Assembly (NCBI GenBank): GCA_022820995.1
Contig: JAJEEM010000004.1
Coordinates: forward strand, 41,491-105,490
Reading direction: 5' to 3'
DNA from: Gemmatimonadota bacterium
GTDB lineage: Bacteria > Gemmatimonadota > Gemmatimonadetes > Palauibacterales > Palauibacteraceae
DNA length: 64,000 nucleotides
Shown: piece after piece, positions 35,695 through 44,627 of the stretch
Layout: the number at the start of each line of letters is the position of its first letter
Numbering within the stretch: the stretch's first letter is position 1
Made by a program: the position numbers and the translations under genes
The notes under the pieces: generated by a model
What the model was told of the DNA's origin: nothing
Seen by the model: only the letters and a program-made list of their open reading frames with translations
The model's database searches: none

Positions 35695-37269
35695 TCACCG
35701 CGGCGTGAGCAGCGCGGCCGGAAGCACCATCTCGTCGGGGCTTACGCCGCCGTGCAGGAAGCTGTCCCGGTACCGGTTCTGGTATTCCCGCAGCCTCGTC
35801 GGATAGACGAAGAAGTAATCCTCGCGACAGAGGGCGAAGGTCTGCTTCATCCCCCCGGGAGGCAGGCGCCATTCGTCCGCGTCCGAAGTCGTCATCACCG
35901 CGGCCGGGTTTTCGACCTTCATGTCGTCGCCGATCTTGTAGCGCAGGCTCGTCGACGCGTCGCGTCCGGCGTAGATCGTGGCGGGCCGCCTGCAGTGAAT
36001 CGAACCGTGGTCCGTCGTCAGGAGGACCCTCACTCCCCGTTGCGCGGCCAGCCGCAGCGCCTTGAGCGCCGGCGAACGCTCGAACCAGGTCACGGTGAGC
36101 GAGCGCAGCGCACTGCTGTCCTGCGCCATCTCCCAGATCAGGCGCGACCGCGCCCTCCCGTGCGTGAGCATGTCCACGAAGCCGAACACGAGCGCGGTGG
36201 CCGAAGGAGACGACAGGTAGCCGCCGAGCCGCGCCAGCATGGGCTCGCTCTCCTGGGCCGAGAAGATCTTCTCGTAGTGCACGGGGATCCGCGAGGCGGT
36301 CAGTTCGTGGATCTGCCGCTCGAAGAGTTCGTCCTCGAACGAGTTGTAGCCGATCTCGCTGCCCCTCTCCCACCAATCCGGACGACGCTCGGCGAGTTCG
36401 TCCGCGAATATGCCGCCGAAGATCGCGTTGCGCGCGAACGGGGTCGCCGTCGGCAGGAGGCCCGCGTAGAGCGCCTCCTCGATCTCGAAGTATTCGCTGA
36501 CGATGGGGAGGACCGCCCGCCACTGGTCCAGCCGCATGCAGTCCATCACGACGAGCAGCGCCGCCGGATCCTCGTCGAGGATCGGTCGAAAGAAGCGGGG
36601 CAGCACGTCCACCGAGAGGGTCGGTCCCCGCTCGCCTCCCTCGTGCACCCATTCCCCGTACCGGTCCGCGACGAGATCGCAGAAGCCTCGGCTCAGCTCG
36701 ATATGCAGCCCATCGAGGATCTCGCGCAGGCCCGACTCGCCGGCCTCCTCCAGCTTCAGGTCCCAGTCGACCAGGTCCGAGTACAGGTCGGCCCAGTCCC
36801 GCCACGACGTCGCCGTGGAGACCCGCTCCCGCAATTCGCCGAAGCGGCGCGAGAAATCGCGCGTGATGTGCTCGTGGCGCAGGGCCGGGCCGGCGAGGAG
36901 CCGGGTCACGACCGACAGCACCTGCCGGGGACTCGTCGGTTTGACGATGTAGTCGTCCGCCCGCCGTCCGATCGCCTCGTGCATGGTCGACTCTTCTTCA
37001 CTCTTCGTGACCATCACCACGGGGAGGCGCGGGGCGGAACTCCGGATGCGGTCGAGGACCTCGATCCCGCGCAGCCCCGGCATCCGCTCATCCAGCAGCA
37101 CGAGGTCGTAGGAAGCCGCCGTCAGGAGCTCCATCGCGTCCTGGCCGTTCATCACGGCATCGACGTGATATCCCGAGGACCGCAGCAGCATGAGATGCGG
37201 ACGCAGCAGGTCGACTTCGTCGTCCACCCAGAGGATGCGGCCCGCCACGGTCTTCGTCCCTTCGGTCAT
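35695..37269 (-). CDS. PorX-type response regulator with PglZ domain
   Basis: The 524-residue protein starts with a receiver domain (about 10-125): DD at 16-17, phosphorylatable Asp60 in LVLLDERMPGLRG, and the conserved Lys in YIVKPTSP. A helical linker and a PglZ (alkaline-phosphatase-like) domain of about 320 residues follow, with VVMDCMRLDQW and TTDHGSIH as likely metal-site segments. This matches PorX, the type IX secretion regulator of Bacteroidota. Here it sits in an envelope-lipid operon between a heptosyltransferase and an MsbA-like exporter. No PorY kinase is adjacent. ATG 37269 has AAAGG upstream. Confidence 0.85.
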   Translation of the reverse strand: MTEGTKTVAGRILWVDDEVDLLRPHLMLLRSSGYHVDAVMNGQDAMELLTAASYDLVLLDERMPGLRGIEVLDRIRSSAPRLPVVMVTKSEEESTMHEAIGRRADDYIVKPTSPRQVLSVVTRLLAGPALRHEHITRDFSRRFGELRERVSTATSWRDWADLYSDLVDWDLKLEEAGESGLREILDGLHIELSRGFCDLVADRYGEWVHEGGERGPTLSVDVLPRFFRPILDEDPAALLVVMDCMRLDQWRAVLPIVSEYFEIEEALYAGLLPTATPFARNAIFGGIFADELAERRPDWWERGSEIGYNSFEDELFERQIHELTASRIPVHYEKIFSAQESEPMLARLGGYLSSPSATALVFGFVDMLTHGRARSRLIWEMAQDSSALRSLTVTWFERSPALKALRLAAQRGVRVLLTTDHGSIHCRRPATIYAGRDASTSLRYKIGDDMKVENPAAVMTTSDADEWRLPPGGMKQTFALCREDYFFVYPTRLREYQNRYRDSFLHGGVSPDEMVLPAALLTPR

Positions 37270-37279
37270 GTGCGGCCTT

Positions 37280-38341
37280 TCAGGTTTTCAGATATGAGCG
37301 GACGGCCCGCTCCAGCTTCAGCACGACGTCCTCGGCGCCGATTCTCGACATGCGTCCCGGCCGGGTGGCCCGCGATGGCATTCGCTCGCCATCCGGGCCG
37401 GCGGAGCCGCAGAACCGGTCGACCGTGAGATCCGAGAACCGGCCGTAGGGACCGCTGCGCCTCGGGTCCGTGTACCCGTACAGTCCGATGGTCGGCGTCC
37501 CCAGCGCCACCGCCATGTGCAGAGGGCCCGTGTCCGGCGCCAGCACGAGATCGCTCGCGGAGAGCCGGCCCGCCAATTCCCGCAGCGTCCCTCCCAGCGC
37601 GACGCGCGGCGGAACCCCGCATAACCTCCCGAGGCGGCGGGCATCCCGCAGTTCCTCTTCGGAGTCTCCTCCCAGGAGGACGGGCTGAAGGCCCAGATCG
37701 CCGGCCGCCACGTCGATTACCCGCGCCGTCCCCTCGAGGGTCCAGTTTCGCCGGGGGTTGGAACTCCGCGGCACGATCGCAAGCACCGGGCGCGAGAATC
37801 CCTCCCTCCACCGTGCGGACGCCCGCCGTTCCTCCTCCGTGAAATGAAAGCGCCACTCCAGGCGTCGCGGAACGCCCAGATGATCGAGGAACTCGAACAG
37901 TTCGTCCTGAATGTGGGCCACGGGGGCCGGAGGGATGCGGCGGTTCGTGGCCAGCCAGCTGAGGTCGCGGGCGCGCGCCCGATCGTGGCCGAGGCGCTCC
38001 GGAGCGCGCAGGAGACGCGTGACCATTCCTCCCTTGAAGTTCGGCTGCAGACAGATGACGAGATCGAACGCCGCCCCCGCCACCTCGCGCCGAAAGCGGG
38101 AATAGGCGCGGGCGCCGAGCCGTCGGTGGAAGAGCATGATCCGGTCGACGTCCGGCCGGCCGGCCATCAGCGTGGCCGGGCCCGGCTGCAGCACCCACGT
38201 GACATGAGCGCCGGGCCAGGCCCGCCGGAGGGACGCGACGAAGGGCATCCCCTGGACGGTGCTTCCCACCGCGCTCATGAGCACGATGGCGACCCGGCGC
38301 GGCGGAGCGTCCGCGCCCCGCGGGGATCTATCGGCGCGCAT
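37280..38341 (-). CDS. Family 9 glycosyltransferase (heptosyltransferase-like)
   Basis: The 353-residue product has the GT-B fold of ADP-heptose:LPS heptosyltransferases: RVAIVLMSAVGSTVQGMPFVASLRR, the middle loop, LAIVPRSSNPRRNW (nucleotide domain entry) and SASDLVLAPDTGPLHMAVALGTPTIGLYG near the C-terminus. That last segment is the family's sugar-nucleotide signature. The exact sugar is not certain. ATG 38341 is chosen; the frame is open upstream, but the family begins here. It starts the minus-strand envelope operon and diverges from lptF, with 106 bases between. Confidence 0.85.
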   Translation of the reverse strand: MRADRSPRGADAPPRRVAIVLMSAVGSTVQGMPFVASLRRAWPGAHVTWVLQPGPATLMAGRPDVDRIMLFHRRLGARAYSRFRREVAGAAFDLVICLQPNFKGGMVTRLLRAPERLGHDRARARDLSWLATNRRIPPAPVAHIQDELFEFLDHLGVPRRLEWRFHFTEEERRASARWREGFSRPVLAIVPRSSNPRRNWTLEGTARVIDVAAGDLGLQPVLLGGDSEEELRDARRLGRLCGVPPRVALGGTLRELAGRLSASDLVLAPDTGPLHMAVALGTPTIGLYGYTDPRRSGPYGRFSDLTVDRFCGSAGPDGERMPSRATRPGRMSRIGAEDVVLKLERAVRSYLKT

Positions 38342-38447
38342 CCTGGTACGGAAGTTGGCGGATCGTGACGAAACCGCGGGGCGGAACCGGCCCCGGAAAG
38401 ACCCACCCGGGCTGACAACGGCCCAAAAACACAGTAATCTCGGGGCG

Positions 38448-39947
38448 ATGCGAACTCTCACCCGCTACATCCTGCGCCGTCACGCCGGACCGTTCATCTT
38501 CGCCGTCATCGGCACCACGGTGCTGCTCCTCCTCGATCAGGTGAGCAAGCGCTTCGAGCGGCTCATCGGCAAGGATCTCGAGTGGACCGTGATCGCCGAG
38601 GTCTTCATCTACTCGATCCCCTTCATCATCGCCCAGACGCTGCCGATGGCCGTGCTCATCGCGGTCCTGTACGTCTTCAGCCGGATGGAGTGCGACTTCG
38701 AGATCACCGCCATCAAGGCGAGCGGCATCCCCCTGTCCCGCGTGATGGCCCCGCTTCTCGTCTGTGCCGTCATTCTGGCCGGGGGAATGACCTGGTTCAA
38801 CAACACGGTCCTGCCGCAGTCGAACCACCACCTGCAGGTGCTGCTCACGGGGATCGGCCGCAAGACGCCGACCTTCAATCTCCGGGAACATACGATCAAC
38901 GAAGTACTCCCGTCCTACGTCTACGTACACCCCGGCATGATCGACCGGGAAGAGAGCGTGGTCCACGATGTCGCGATCTACGATGAGCGGAACGGCCAGG
39001 AGAGCCGCTCCATCTACGCGACCCGCGGGACGATGGGGTTCTCCGAGGAGGGGGAAGACCTCTACTTCGACCTCGAGGACGGCGTCGTCCAGGTGCGCAT
39101 GAACGAGCGCCCGCACGCCTTCCGCCGCATCGCCTTCGAGCAGATGCTGCTCAAGATCCCGGATGTGGCGAACGGGCTCGAGCGCGATACCGCCGCCATC
39201 CGCGGCGACCGCGAGATGAACATCGCCGACATGCGCGTGGAGGCGGATCGCGGCGCGCAGATGGCGGACGCGGCGCGTTCGGAGAGCCTCGTGTACGCGC
39301 AGGCGATCGCCCGCATGCTGCTGGATTTCGAGCAACCTCTCGCGGACGCGCCGATGTCGGGGACCGGGGCCGAGCCGGCGGGCCGCACCCGTCCCCCCGA
39401 GAGCGAGGTCGTCGACTGGAAGGATGACCTCCCCGACCCGGAACGCGACGTTTTCGATCGGGAAGTCGATCTCCCCGGCCGGCGAGACGACCCTCCCGCG
39501 ACGCGGGAGACGCCCGCGCCCGGCGAGATCGAAGCCGCCGCGCCGGATTCCACGACACAGGTCGCCGAGAGCGCCGCACGCCGCTTTTATTCCGCCACGG
39601 ATGCCGCGAACCAGTTCCGGTCATACGCGGAGCGCGAAGTCACGGGCCTGCGCCGGATCAACCAGTACTGGGTCGAGATTCACAAGAAGGGGACGATCCC
39701 GGCCGCGTGTATCGTCTTCGTCCTCCTCGGGGCCCCGATCGCCGTCCGGTTCCCGCGCGGTGGCGTCGCGCTCGTCATCGGCGTCAGCCTCGGCTGCTTC
39801 GGGGCGTACTACGTGTCGCTCATCGGGGGCGAGCGACTCGCCGACCGCCTCTGGATCTCGCCGCTCGTGGCCATGTGGGCCCCGAACATCCTGTTCGGCG
39901 CCCTGGGGCTCGCGGCCCTGGCGCGCTCGACGAAGGTGATGCGCTGA
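38448..39947 (+). CDS. lptF: LPS export permease LptF
   Basis: LptF with LptG forms the inner-membrane part of the LPS export machine with the LptB ATPase. The 499-residue product has the YjgP/YjgQ layout: helices 1-3 (about 15-125), a periplasmic beta-jellyroll (about 130-290) and helices 4-6 (about 415-499). Between the jellyroll and helix 4 is a Pro/Asp/Glu-rich insert of roughly 75-110 residues (about 295-400) that makes it longer than the usual 360. ATG 38448 follows GGGGCG; no strong ribosome-binding site is visible. lptG follows with a 4-base gap. Confidence 0.88.
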   Translation: MRTLTRYILRRHAGPFIFAVIGTTVLLLLDQVSKRFERLIGKDLEWTVIAEVFIYSIPFIIAQTLPMAVLIAVLYVFSRMECDFEITAIKASGIPLSRVMAPLLVCAVILAGGMTWFNNTVLPQSNHHLQVLLTGIGRKTPTFNLREHTINEVLPSYVYVHPGMIDREESVVHDVAIYDERNGQESRSIYATRGTMGFSEEGEDLYFDLEDGVVQVRMNERPHAFRRIAFEQMLLKIPDVANGLERDTAAIRGDREMNIADMRVEADRGAQMADAARSESLVYAQAIARMLLDFEQPLADAPMSGTGAEPAGRTRPPESEVVDWKDDLPDPERDVFDREVDLPGRRDDPPATRETPAPGEIEAAAPDSTTQVAESAARRFYSATDAANQFRSYAEREVTGLRRINQYWVEIHKKGTIPAACIVFVLLGAPIAVRFPRGGVALVIGVSLGCFGAYYVSLIGGERLADRLWISPLVAMWAPNILFGALGLAALARSTKVMR

Positions 39948-39951
39948 CCGC

Positions 39952-41028
39952 GTGAGGCTGCTCGACCGGTACGTCCTGCTCCAGTTCCTCCGGATCTTCG
40001 CGGCCTGTGCGCTCGGCGTGCCGTTTCTCTTCATGGTCATCGACGTCGCCGACAACATCGACCGCTTCCTCGACCAGGGGTCCACCTGGGGCCAGATCAT
40101 CCTCCACTACGTGTACGAGTTCCCGTACCAGTCGCTGCTGGGGTTTCCGATCGCCGCCCTGCTCGGGTCGGTGTTCACGGTGGCCTCCATGTCCCGGAAC
40201 TTCGAGGTCGCGGCCGCCAAGGCGGGCGGCGTTTCCTTCTACCGGCTCGTCTTTCCGATTCTCTGCGGCGCCACGCTGCTCAGTTTCGTCGCGCTGGGCC
40301 TCACGGAACTCGTCTCCGTGACGACGCGGAAATCGGCCGAAGCCCTCGAGCAGGAGGAGGCCCGCAGCCAGACGATCCGGAACTCCTTCGTCTACCGGGG
40401 AGACGACGGCCTCGTGTACAAGGCGCGACTGCTCGACACGCGCGAGGGCCGGATGGACGACGTGCAGATCGAGCGGAGGGGATCCGAACCCGACTTCCCC
40501 ACCGTACACATCTCGGCCAGCACGGCGCAGTACGACTCGGCCTCCTCGCGCTGGGTGCTCCAGCAGGGGTGGATGCGGGAGTTCCGCGGCCCGGAAGAGG
40601 AGACCGCCTACGAGTTCGGCGAGCTGTTCGTGCGGCAGCTGGATGAGACGCCCGAGGAGCTTCAGGCCAGGCCCAAGGAACCGGACGAGATGCGCTACGC
40701 GGAACTTGGGCGCCTCATCGAGTCCGTCGAACGATCGGGCGGCACGACGAACGGGCTGAGAACCTCTCGCGCGCTGCGCATCTCCTTCCCCTTCACCTGC
40801 CTCGTGATCGCCGTGTTCGGGATACCGCTCGCGCACAGCAACAAGCGGGGCGGCGCGCCGACATCGATCGGGATCGCGCTCGGCACGACGATCCTCTTCC
40901 TGACCCTGATCCGCATCGCGGAGGCGATGGGCGCCGGAGGGGCGCTGTCGCCGACGGCCGCGGCCTGGCTGCCCAACGTCATCTTCTTCGGCGCCGGCCT
41001 CGTGCTCTTCGCGAGACTACGTACCTAG
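39952..41028 (+). CDS. lptG: LPS export permease LptG
   Basis: The 358-residue product shares the YjgP/YjgQ fold: helices 1-3 ([23 protein letters not shown]..., [29 protein letters not shown]), a periplasmic jellyroll (about 130-235) and helices 4-6 near the C-terminus ([35 protein letters not shown]). The length is normal. GTG 39952 is 4 bases after the lptF stop, so the two are cotranslated. The 3' end overlaps the convergent gmd gene by 12 bases. Confidence 0.9.
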   Translation: MRLLDRYVLLQFLRIFAACALGVPFLFMVIDVADNIDRFLDQGSTWGQIILHYVYEFPYQSLLGFPIAALLGSVFTVASMSRNFEVAAAKAGGVSFYRLVFPILCGATLLSFVALGLTELVSVTTRKSAEALEQEEARSQTIRNSFVYRGDDGLVYKARLLDTREGRMDDVQIERRGSEPDFPTVHISASTAQYDSASSRWVLQQGWMREFRGPEEETAYEFGELFVRQLDETPEELQARPKEPDEMRYAELGRLIESVERSGGTTNGLRTSRALRISFPFTCLVIAVFGIPLAHSNKRGGAPTSIGIALGTTILFLTLIRIAEAMGAGGALSPTAAAWLPNVIFFGAGLVLFARLRT

Positions 41029-41973
41029 CAGCTCGATGTCCGCGCGGACCATGAGGCGGATCATGTCCTCGAACGACATGCGGGGCTCCCAGCCCAGTTG
41101 CCGCTTCGCCTTCGACGGATCGGCGCAGAGCCGCTCGACCTCGGCCGGCCGCAGGAGCGCGGGATCCTGCTCGACGTGCTCGCGCCAGTCGCGTCCGATC
41201 TCGTCGAAGGCGATCTCGATCAGCCGCTGCACGGAGTGCGTCGCGCCGGTTCCGATCACGTAGTCCTCGGGCGTCTCCGCCTGCAGCATGAGCCACATCG
41301 CTTCGACGTAGTCGCCCGCGAAGCCCCAGTCGCGCTCCGCCTTGAGGTTGCCGATCGACAGACGGTCGGCGAGGCCCCGGTGGATGCGCGCCGCCTCCCG
41401 GGTCACCTTGCGCGTGACGAACTCCCGGCCCCGGCGGGGGCTCTCGTGGTTGAAGAGAATCCCGCTCGTCGCGAACAGGTCGTAGCTCTCCCGGTAGTTC
41501 ACCGTGATGAAGTGGCCGTACACCTTCGCGACGCCGTACGGGCTGCGCGGATAGAAGGGCGTGTCCTCGTTCTGCGGCGTCTCCCGCACCTTCCCGAACA
41601 TCTCCGAGGAGGAGGCCTGGTAGAAGCGGATCGCGGGGTCGACCGCGCGGATCGCCTCGAGCACGCGCGTGACGCCCAGCGCCGTGAACTCCCCCGTCAG
41701 CAGCGGCTGGTCCCAGGAAGTGGGGACGAAGGACTGCGCGGCGAGGTTGTACACCTCCCGCGGGCCCACGCGTTCGAGAACGCGGATGAGCGACAACTGG
41801 TCGAGCAGGTCCGCCTGGTGGAGCGTGACCCGACCCCGGAGGTGCGAGATGCGGTCGTACTTCTCGACGGAGGAACGGCGCACCACGCCGTGCACCTCGT
41901 AGCCCTTGTCGAGCAGGAACTCGGCGAGGTAGGAGCCATCCTGTCCGGTGATGCCGGTGATGAGCGCGATCAT
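41017..41973 (-). CDS. gmd: GDP-mannose 4,6-dehydratase
   Basis: Gmd converts GDP-mannose to GDP-4-keto-6-deoxymannose, the step to GDP-fucose, rhamnose or perosamine for O-antigen or exopolysaccharide. The 318-residue product has the NAD-binding [15 protein letters not shown] (7-21), the active-site SSSEMFG, and YGVAK of the SDR triad, with [18 protein letters not shown] close to the GDP-sugar site. The length is a little short of the usual 340-370, which is within family range. ATG 41973 is the start. It converges with lptG. Confidence 0.92.
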   Translation of the reverse strand: MIALITGITGQDGSYLAEFLLDKGYEVHGVVRRSSVEKYDRISHLRGRVTLHQADLLDQLSLIRVLERVGPREVYNLAAQSFVPTSWDQPLLTGEFTALGVTRVLEAIRAVDPAIRFYQASSSEMFGKVRETPQNEDTPFYPRSPYGVAKVYGHFITVNYRESYDLFATSGILFNHESPRRGREFVTRKVTREAARIHRGLADRLSIGNLKAERDWGFAGDYVEAMWLMLQAETPEDYVIGTGATHSVQRLIEIAFDEIGRDWREHVEQDPALLRPAEVERLCADPSKAKRQLGWEPRMSFEDMIRLMVRADIELLGT

Positions 41974-42170
41974 GGCGGCCGAATATGCGCGGCCGGCGCG
42001 CCGCGGCCAAACGGACGCGGCGCACGCGAGGCCGGCGTCGCCCCCGCGCTTGACCGAAGACAACCCGAAGTCGACATTCTCCGTCCCGTGGCCGGCAGGA
42101 CGGCCGGCAACCGAAGGCCGAAGACAGAGGAGGGCTCGCAATCCCGCGCGCGACGCCGGTTCCGGAATGG

Positions 42171-43256
42171 GTGCCCGATCTGCCGGCGACCCCGGGCGTC
42201 TATGTCTTCGTGGATGCACACGGGCATCCCCTCTACGTGGGGAAGAGCGTGAACCTGCGGCGGCGCGTGCGGGGCTACTTCTACTCGGGCGGGCCATCGA
42301 ACGAGCGTCTGGCGGAGATGCTGCGGATCGCCCGGGGCGTCGAGGCGCACCCGACCGGGAGCGACCTCGAGGCACGACTCGTGGAGGCGGAGCGAATCCT
42401 CGGCCAGCGTCCGCCCTACAACAAGGCGCTGAAGCGGCGCGACGCCGGCTGGTATCTGGAACTGCGCCGGAACGAACCCTTCCCGCGGCTGCGCGTCGTG
42501 CGCCGGCCTCGCCGGGCCGAGGCCCGCTACGTCGGCCCCTTCCGGAGTCGTCAATTGCCCGAGCGCATCCGTCGCCTCGTGGAGAAGATCTTCCGGCTGC
42601 GGAGTTGCGCCGAGGCAGTGCGGCCGGACGCCGCGCGGAGCCCGTGCATGCAGTTCGACATGGACCTCTGCACCGCGCCCTGCGCGCGCCGCGTGGGACT
42701 CAACGCATATCGGCGGCAGGCGGCGGCGGCCGGGCGCCTGCTCGCCGACGCGGGCTACGCCTGGGAACTCATGGACCGGTTCACGGAGGCGCGCGACGCC
42801 GCCTCCGAAGGGCTGGAGTTCGAGCGGGCCGCGGCGGCGCAGCTGCGTCTCGACTGGATCGAGGAACTCGAGGAACTTCGGTTCCTGCTGGAGCCGGAAG
42901 CGGAACCGCACTCCTGGCTTATCGTGCTCCCCGGCCTCGACGAGGCGCACCGCGTGCTCCAACCGGTGGCGCACGGGCAGGTGCTCCCGCGGCGCCGGGT
43001 GGCGTGGGTCGAGGGCTCCTGGGAGGACGCCGTGGAAGACGCCTGCTACGCCGTGCGAGTGGCGGAGTTGCGGGCACCCACCGTGCTTTCGCCGCGAGAG
43101 TCCGTGCCCAGCGCGATGGTCGGCCGGTGGATCGAGGAAGGCGGCGACGACGGACACGCGATCGACCTGACCCGTCTCGACGCGGCCGGCGCCATCGACC
43201 AGCTTCGGCGCCTCGCACCCCGTCGCGGAACCCCGTTACCGTCAACCGGGTCTTGA
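42171..43256 (+). CDS. GIY-YIG endonuclease related to UvrC N-terminal half
   Basis: The 361-residue protein begins with the GIY-YIG nuclease domain: [30 protein letters not shown], where the catalytic Tyr/Gly/Arg pattern is clear. [23 protein letters not shown] follows. A cysteine cluster ([18 protein letters not shown]) matches UvrC. A UvrB-binding UVR-like helix pair (about 190-225) may be present; the C-terminal RNase H-like and HhH domains of UvrC are missing, so it is like Cho or a UvrC homologue in DnaQ-fusion style. GTG 42171 is the assumed start, but a GGAGG at 42128-42133 suggests translation could begin nearer 42141. Confidence 0.8.
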   Translation: MPDLPATPGVYVFVDAHGHPLYVGKSVNLRRRVRGYFYSGGPSNERLAEMLRIARGVEAHPTGSDLEARLVEAERILGQRPPYNKALKRRDAGWYLELRRNEPFPRLRVVRRPRRAEARYVGPFRSRQLPERIRRLVEKIFRLRSCAEAVRPDAARSPCMQFDMDLCTAPCARRVGLNAYRRQAAAAGRLLADAGYAWELMDRFTEARDAASEGLEFERAAAAQLRLDWIEELEELRFLLEPEAEPHSWLIVLPGLDEAHRVLQPVAHGQVLPRRRVAWVEGSWEDAVEDACYAVRVAELRAPTVLSPRESVPSAMVGRWIEEGGDDGHAIDLTRLDAAGAIDQLRRLAPRRGTPLPSTGS

Positions 43257-43261
43257 TCTCC

Positions 43262-44470
43262 ATGCTCAGCAACTCAGATGTCGTCGCGGCCCGCGAGCGG
43301 ATCCGGTCCGGGGTCGCGCGGACCACCTGCCCGCAGTCGTTCGCCCTGGAGGCTCGCGCCGGCCGCTTCCATCTCAAGACGGAGTTCCGACAGCGCACCG
43401 GATCGTTCAAGGACCGGGGGTCGCTCCACAAGCTCCTGCGCCTCGGCCCGACCGCGCGCGAGGGGGGTGTCGTTGCGGCCAGTGCCGGGAATCACGCCCA
43501 GGCCCTCGCGTATCACGCCTCCCGGCTGGGGATCGGCTGTACGATCGTGATGCCCACCCACGCGCCCCTCATCAAGGTCGCCCACACGCGCGGCTACGGC
43601 GCCCGAGTGATTCAGACCGGGGAGACGCTCTCCGACGGGATGGCGCTCGTCGACCGTCTGGCCCGGGAAGAGGGATTCACGCCCGTCCACGCCTTCGACG
43701 ACCTCGATGTGATGGCGGGCCAGGGGACGATCGGGCTGGAGATCCTCGAACAGGTGCCCGACCTCACGACGGTCATCGTCCCGGTCGGCGGGGGCGGGAT
43801 GATCTCCGGCATCGCGACCGTGGTGAAGGCGCAGCGCCCCAACGTGCGCGTGATCGGCGTGGAGGCCGCCGCTTCGCCGGGGGCGCGGGAGTCGCTGACC
43901 GCCGGGAAGCCCGTACACCTGGAGAACTCCGACACGCTGGCCGACGGCATCGCCGTGAAGCGGATCGGCGACCTCACCTTCCCTCACCTGGCGACGCTTG
44001 TGGACGACATCGTCCTCATCGACGAGGAACAGATCACCCGCGCGATTTTCTTTCTCCTCGAATCCGAGAAGTTCGTCGTGGAGGGCGGCGGAGCGGTGTC
44101 GGTGGCCGCCGTCCTCGAGGAGAAGGTCGAGTTCGGGCCGTCCGACGTCACCGTCTGCATCCTGTCGGGCGGCAACATCGACATGAACCTCGTGTCACGG
44201 GTCATCGACCGCGCGCTCTGGGCCGATGGCCGGCTCGCTCGTCTCGCGGTCGTCGTTCGCGACCGCCCCGGCTACCTCAATGAGGTGACGGCCCTCGTCG
44301 CGATCGAGGGCGCCAACGTCCTCCACGTCGAGCACACGCGCGCCTTCGGAGACATCTCCGTGGGCCGGGTCGGTATCGAGCTCACGATCGAGACGCGCGG
44401 ACCGGACCACATCGCGACGATCGTCGCCAAGCTCCGCGAACTCGGCCACCGCGTCGAAGAGCTGTCCTGA
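43262..44470 (+). CDS. ilvA: Threonine ammonia-lyase with ACT domain
   Basis: The enzyme deaminates threonine to 2-oxobutanoate, the first step to isoleucine, with PLP. The 402-residue product has the PLP lysine in RTGSFKDRGS (Lys50), the phosphate loop GGGGMISGIA, a glycine loop and a C-terminal ACT domain (about 325-402, ARLAVVVRDRPGYLNEVTALV...). The arrangement is typical of the catabolic/biosynthetic forms with one ACT domain. ATG 43262 follows the GIY-YIG stop by 5 bases, so they are likely in one transcript. Confidence 0.9.
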   Translation: MLSNSDVVAARERIRSGVARTTCPQSFALEARAGRFHLKTEFRQRTGSFKDRGSLHKLLRLGPTAREGGVVAASAGNHAQALAYHASRLGIGCTIVMPTHAPLIKVAHTRGYGARVIQTGETLSDGMALVDRLAREEGFTPVHAFDDLDVMAGQGTIGLEILEQVPDLTTVIVPVGGGGMISGIATVVKAQRPNVRVIGVEAAASPGARESLTAGKPVHLENSDTLADGIAVKRIGDLTFPHLATLVDDIVLIDEEQITRAIFFLLESEKFVVEGGGAVSVAAVLEEKVEFGPSDVTVCILSGGNIDMNLVSRVIDRALWADGRLARLAVVVRDRPGYLNEVTALVAIEGANVLHVEHTRAFGDISVGRVGIELTIETRGPDHIATIVAKLRELGHRVEELS

Positions 44471-44502
44471 CGAACCCGGAGGCCGGATCACTTCGGGGAT
44501 GC

Positions 44503-44594
44503 GCCAAATCACACGCTAGTCACCTGCCAAATCACACGCTGTATTCGTGCCAAATCACACGCCAATTGACGTCCGAATCACACGCTGTCAATTT
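44503..44594. repeat. Four 23-bp tandem repeats upstream of a DUF4143 ATPase
   Basis: Four copies of GCCAAATCACACGCT start at 44503, 44526, 44549 and 44572, exactly 23 bases apart. The last copy differs at two positions (TCCGAATCACACGCT) and the third at the final base. The intervening 8 bases vary. A spacing of 23 is about two helical turns, so a repeated protein could bind one face. The array ends 34 bases before the ATPase start codon, so it lies where the promoter should be. Confidence 0.85.
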
Positions 44595-44627
44595 GCGGGG
44601 CAACGGAAACGAGGTTAGGCTCGTGCG

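Noticed and set aside
44503..44594. CRISPR array
   Set aside because: Only four units, a 15-base core and 8-base intervals; CRISPR repeats and spacers are longer, and no cas genes are near.
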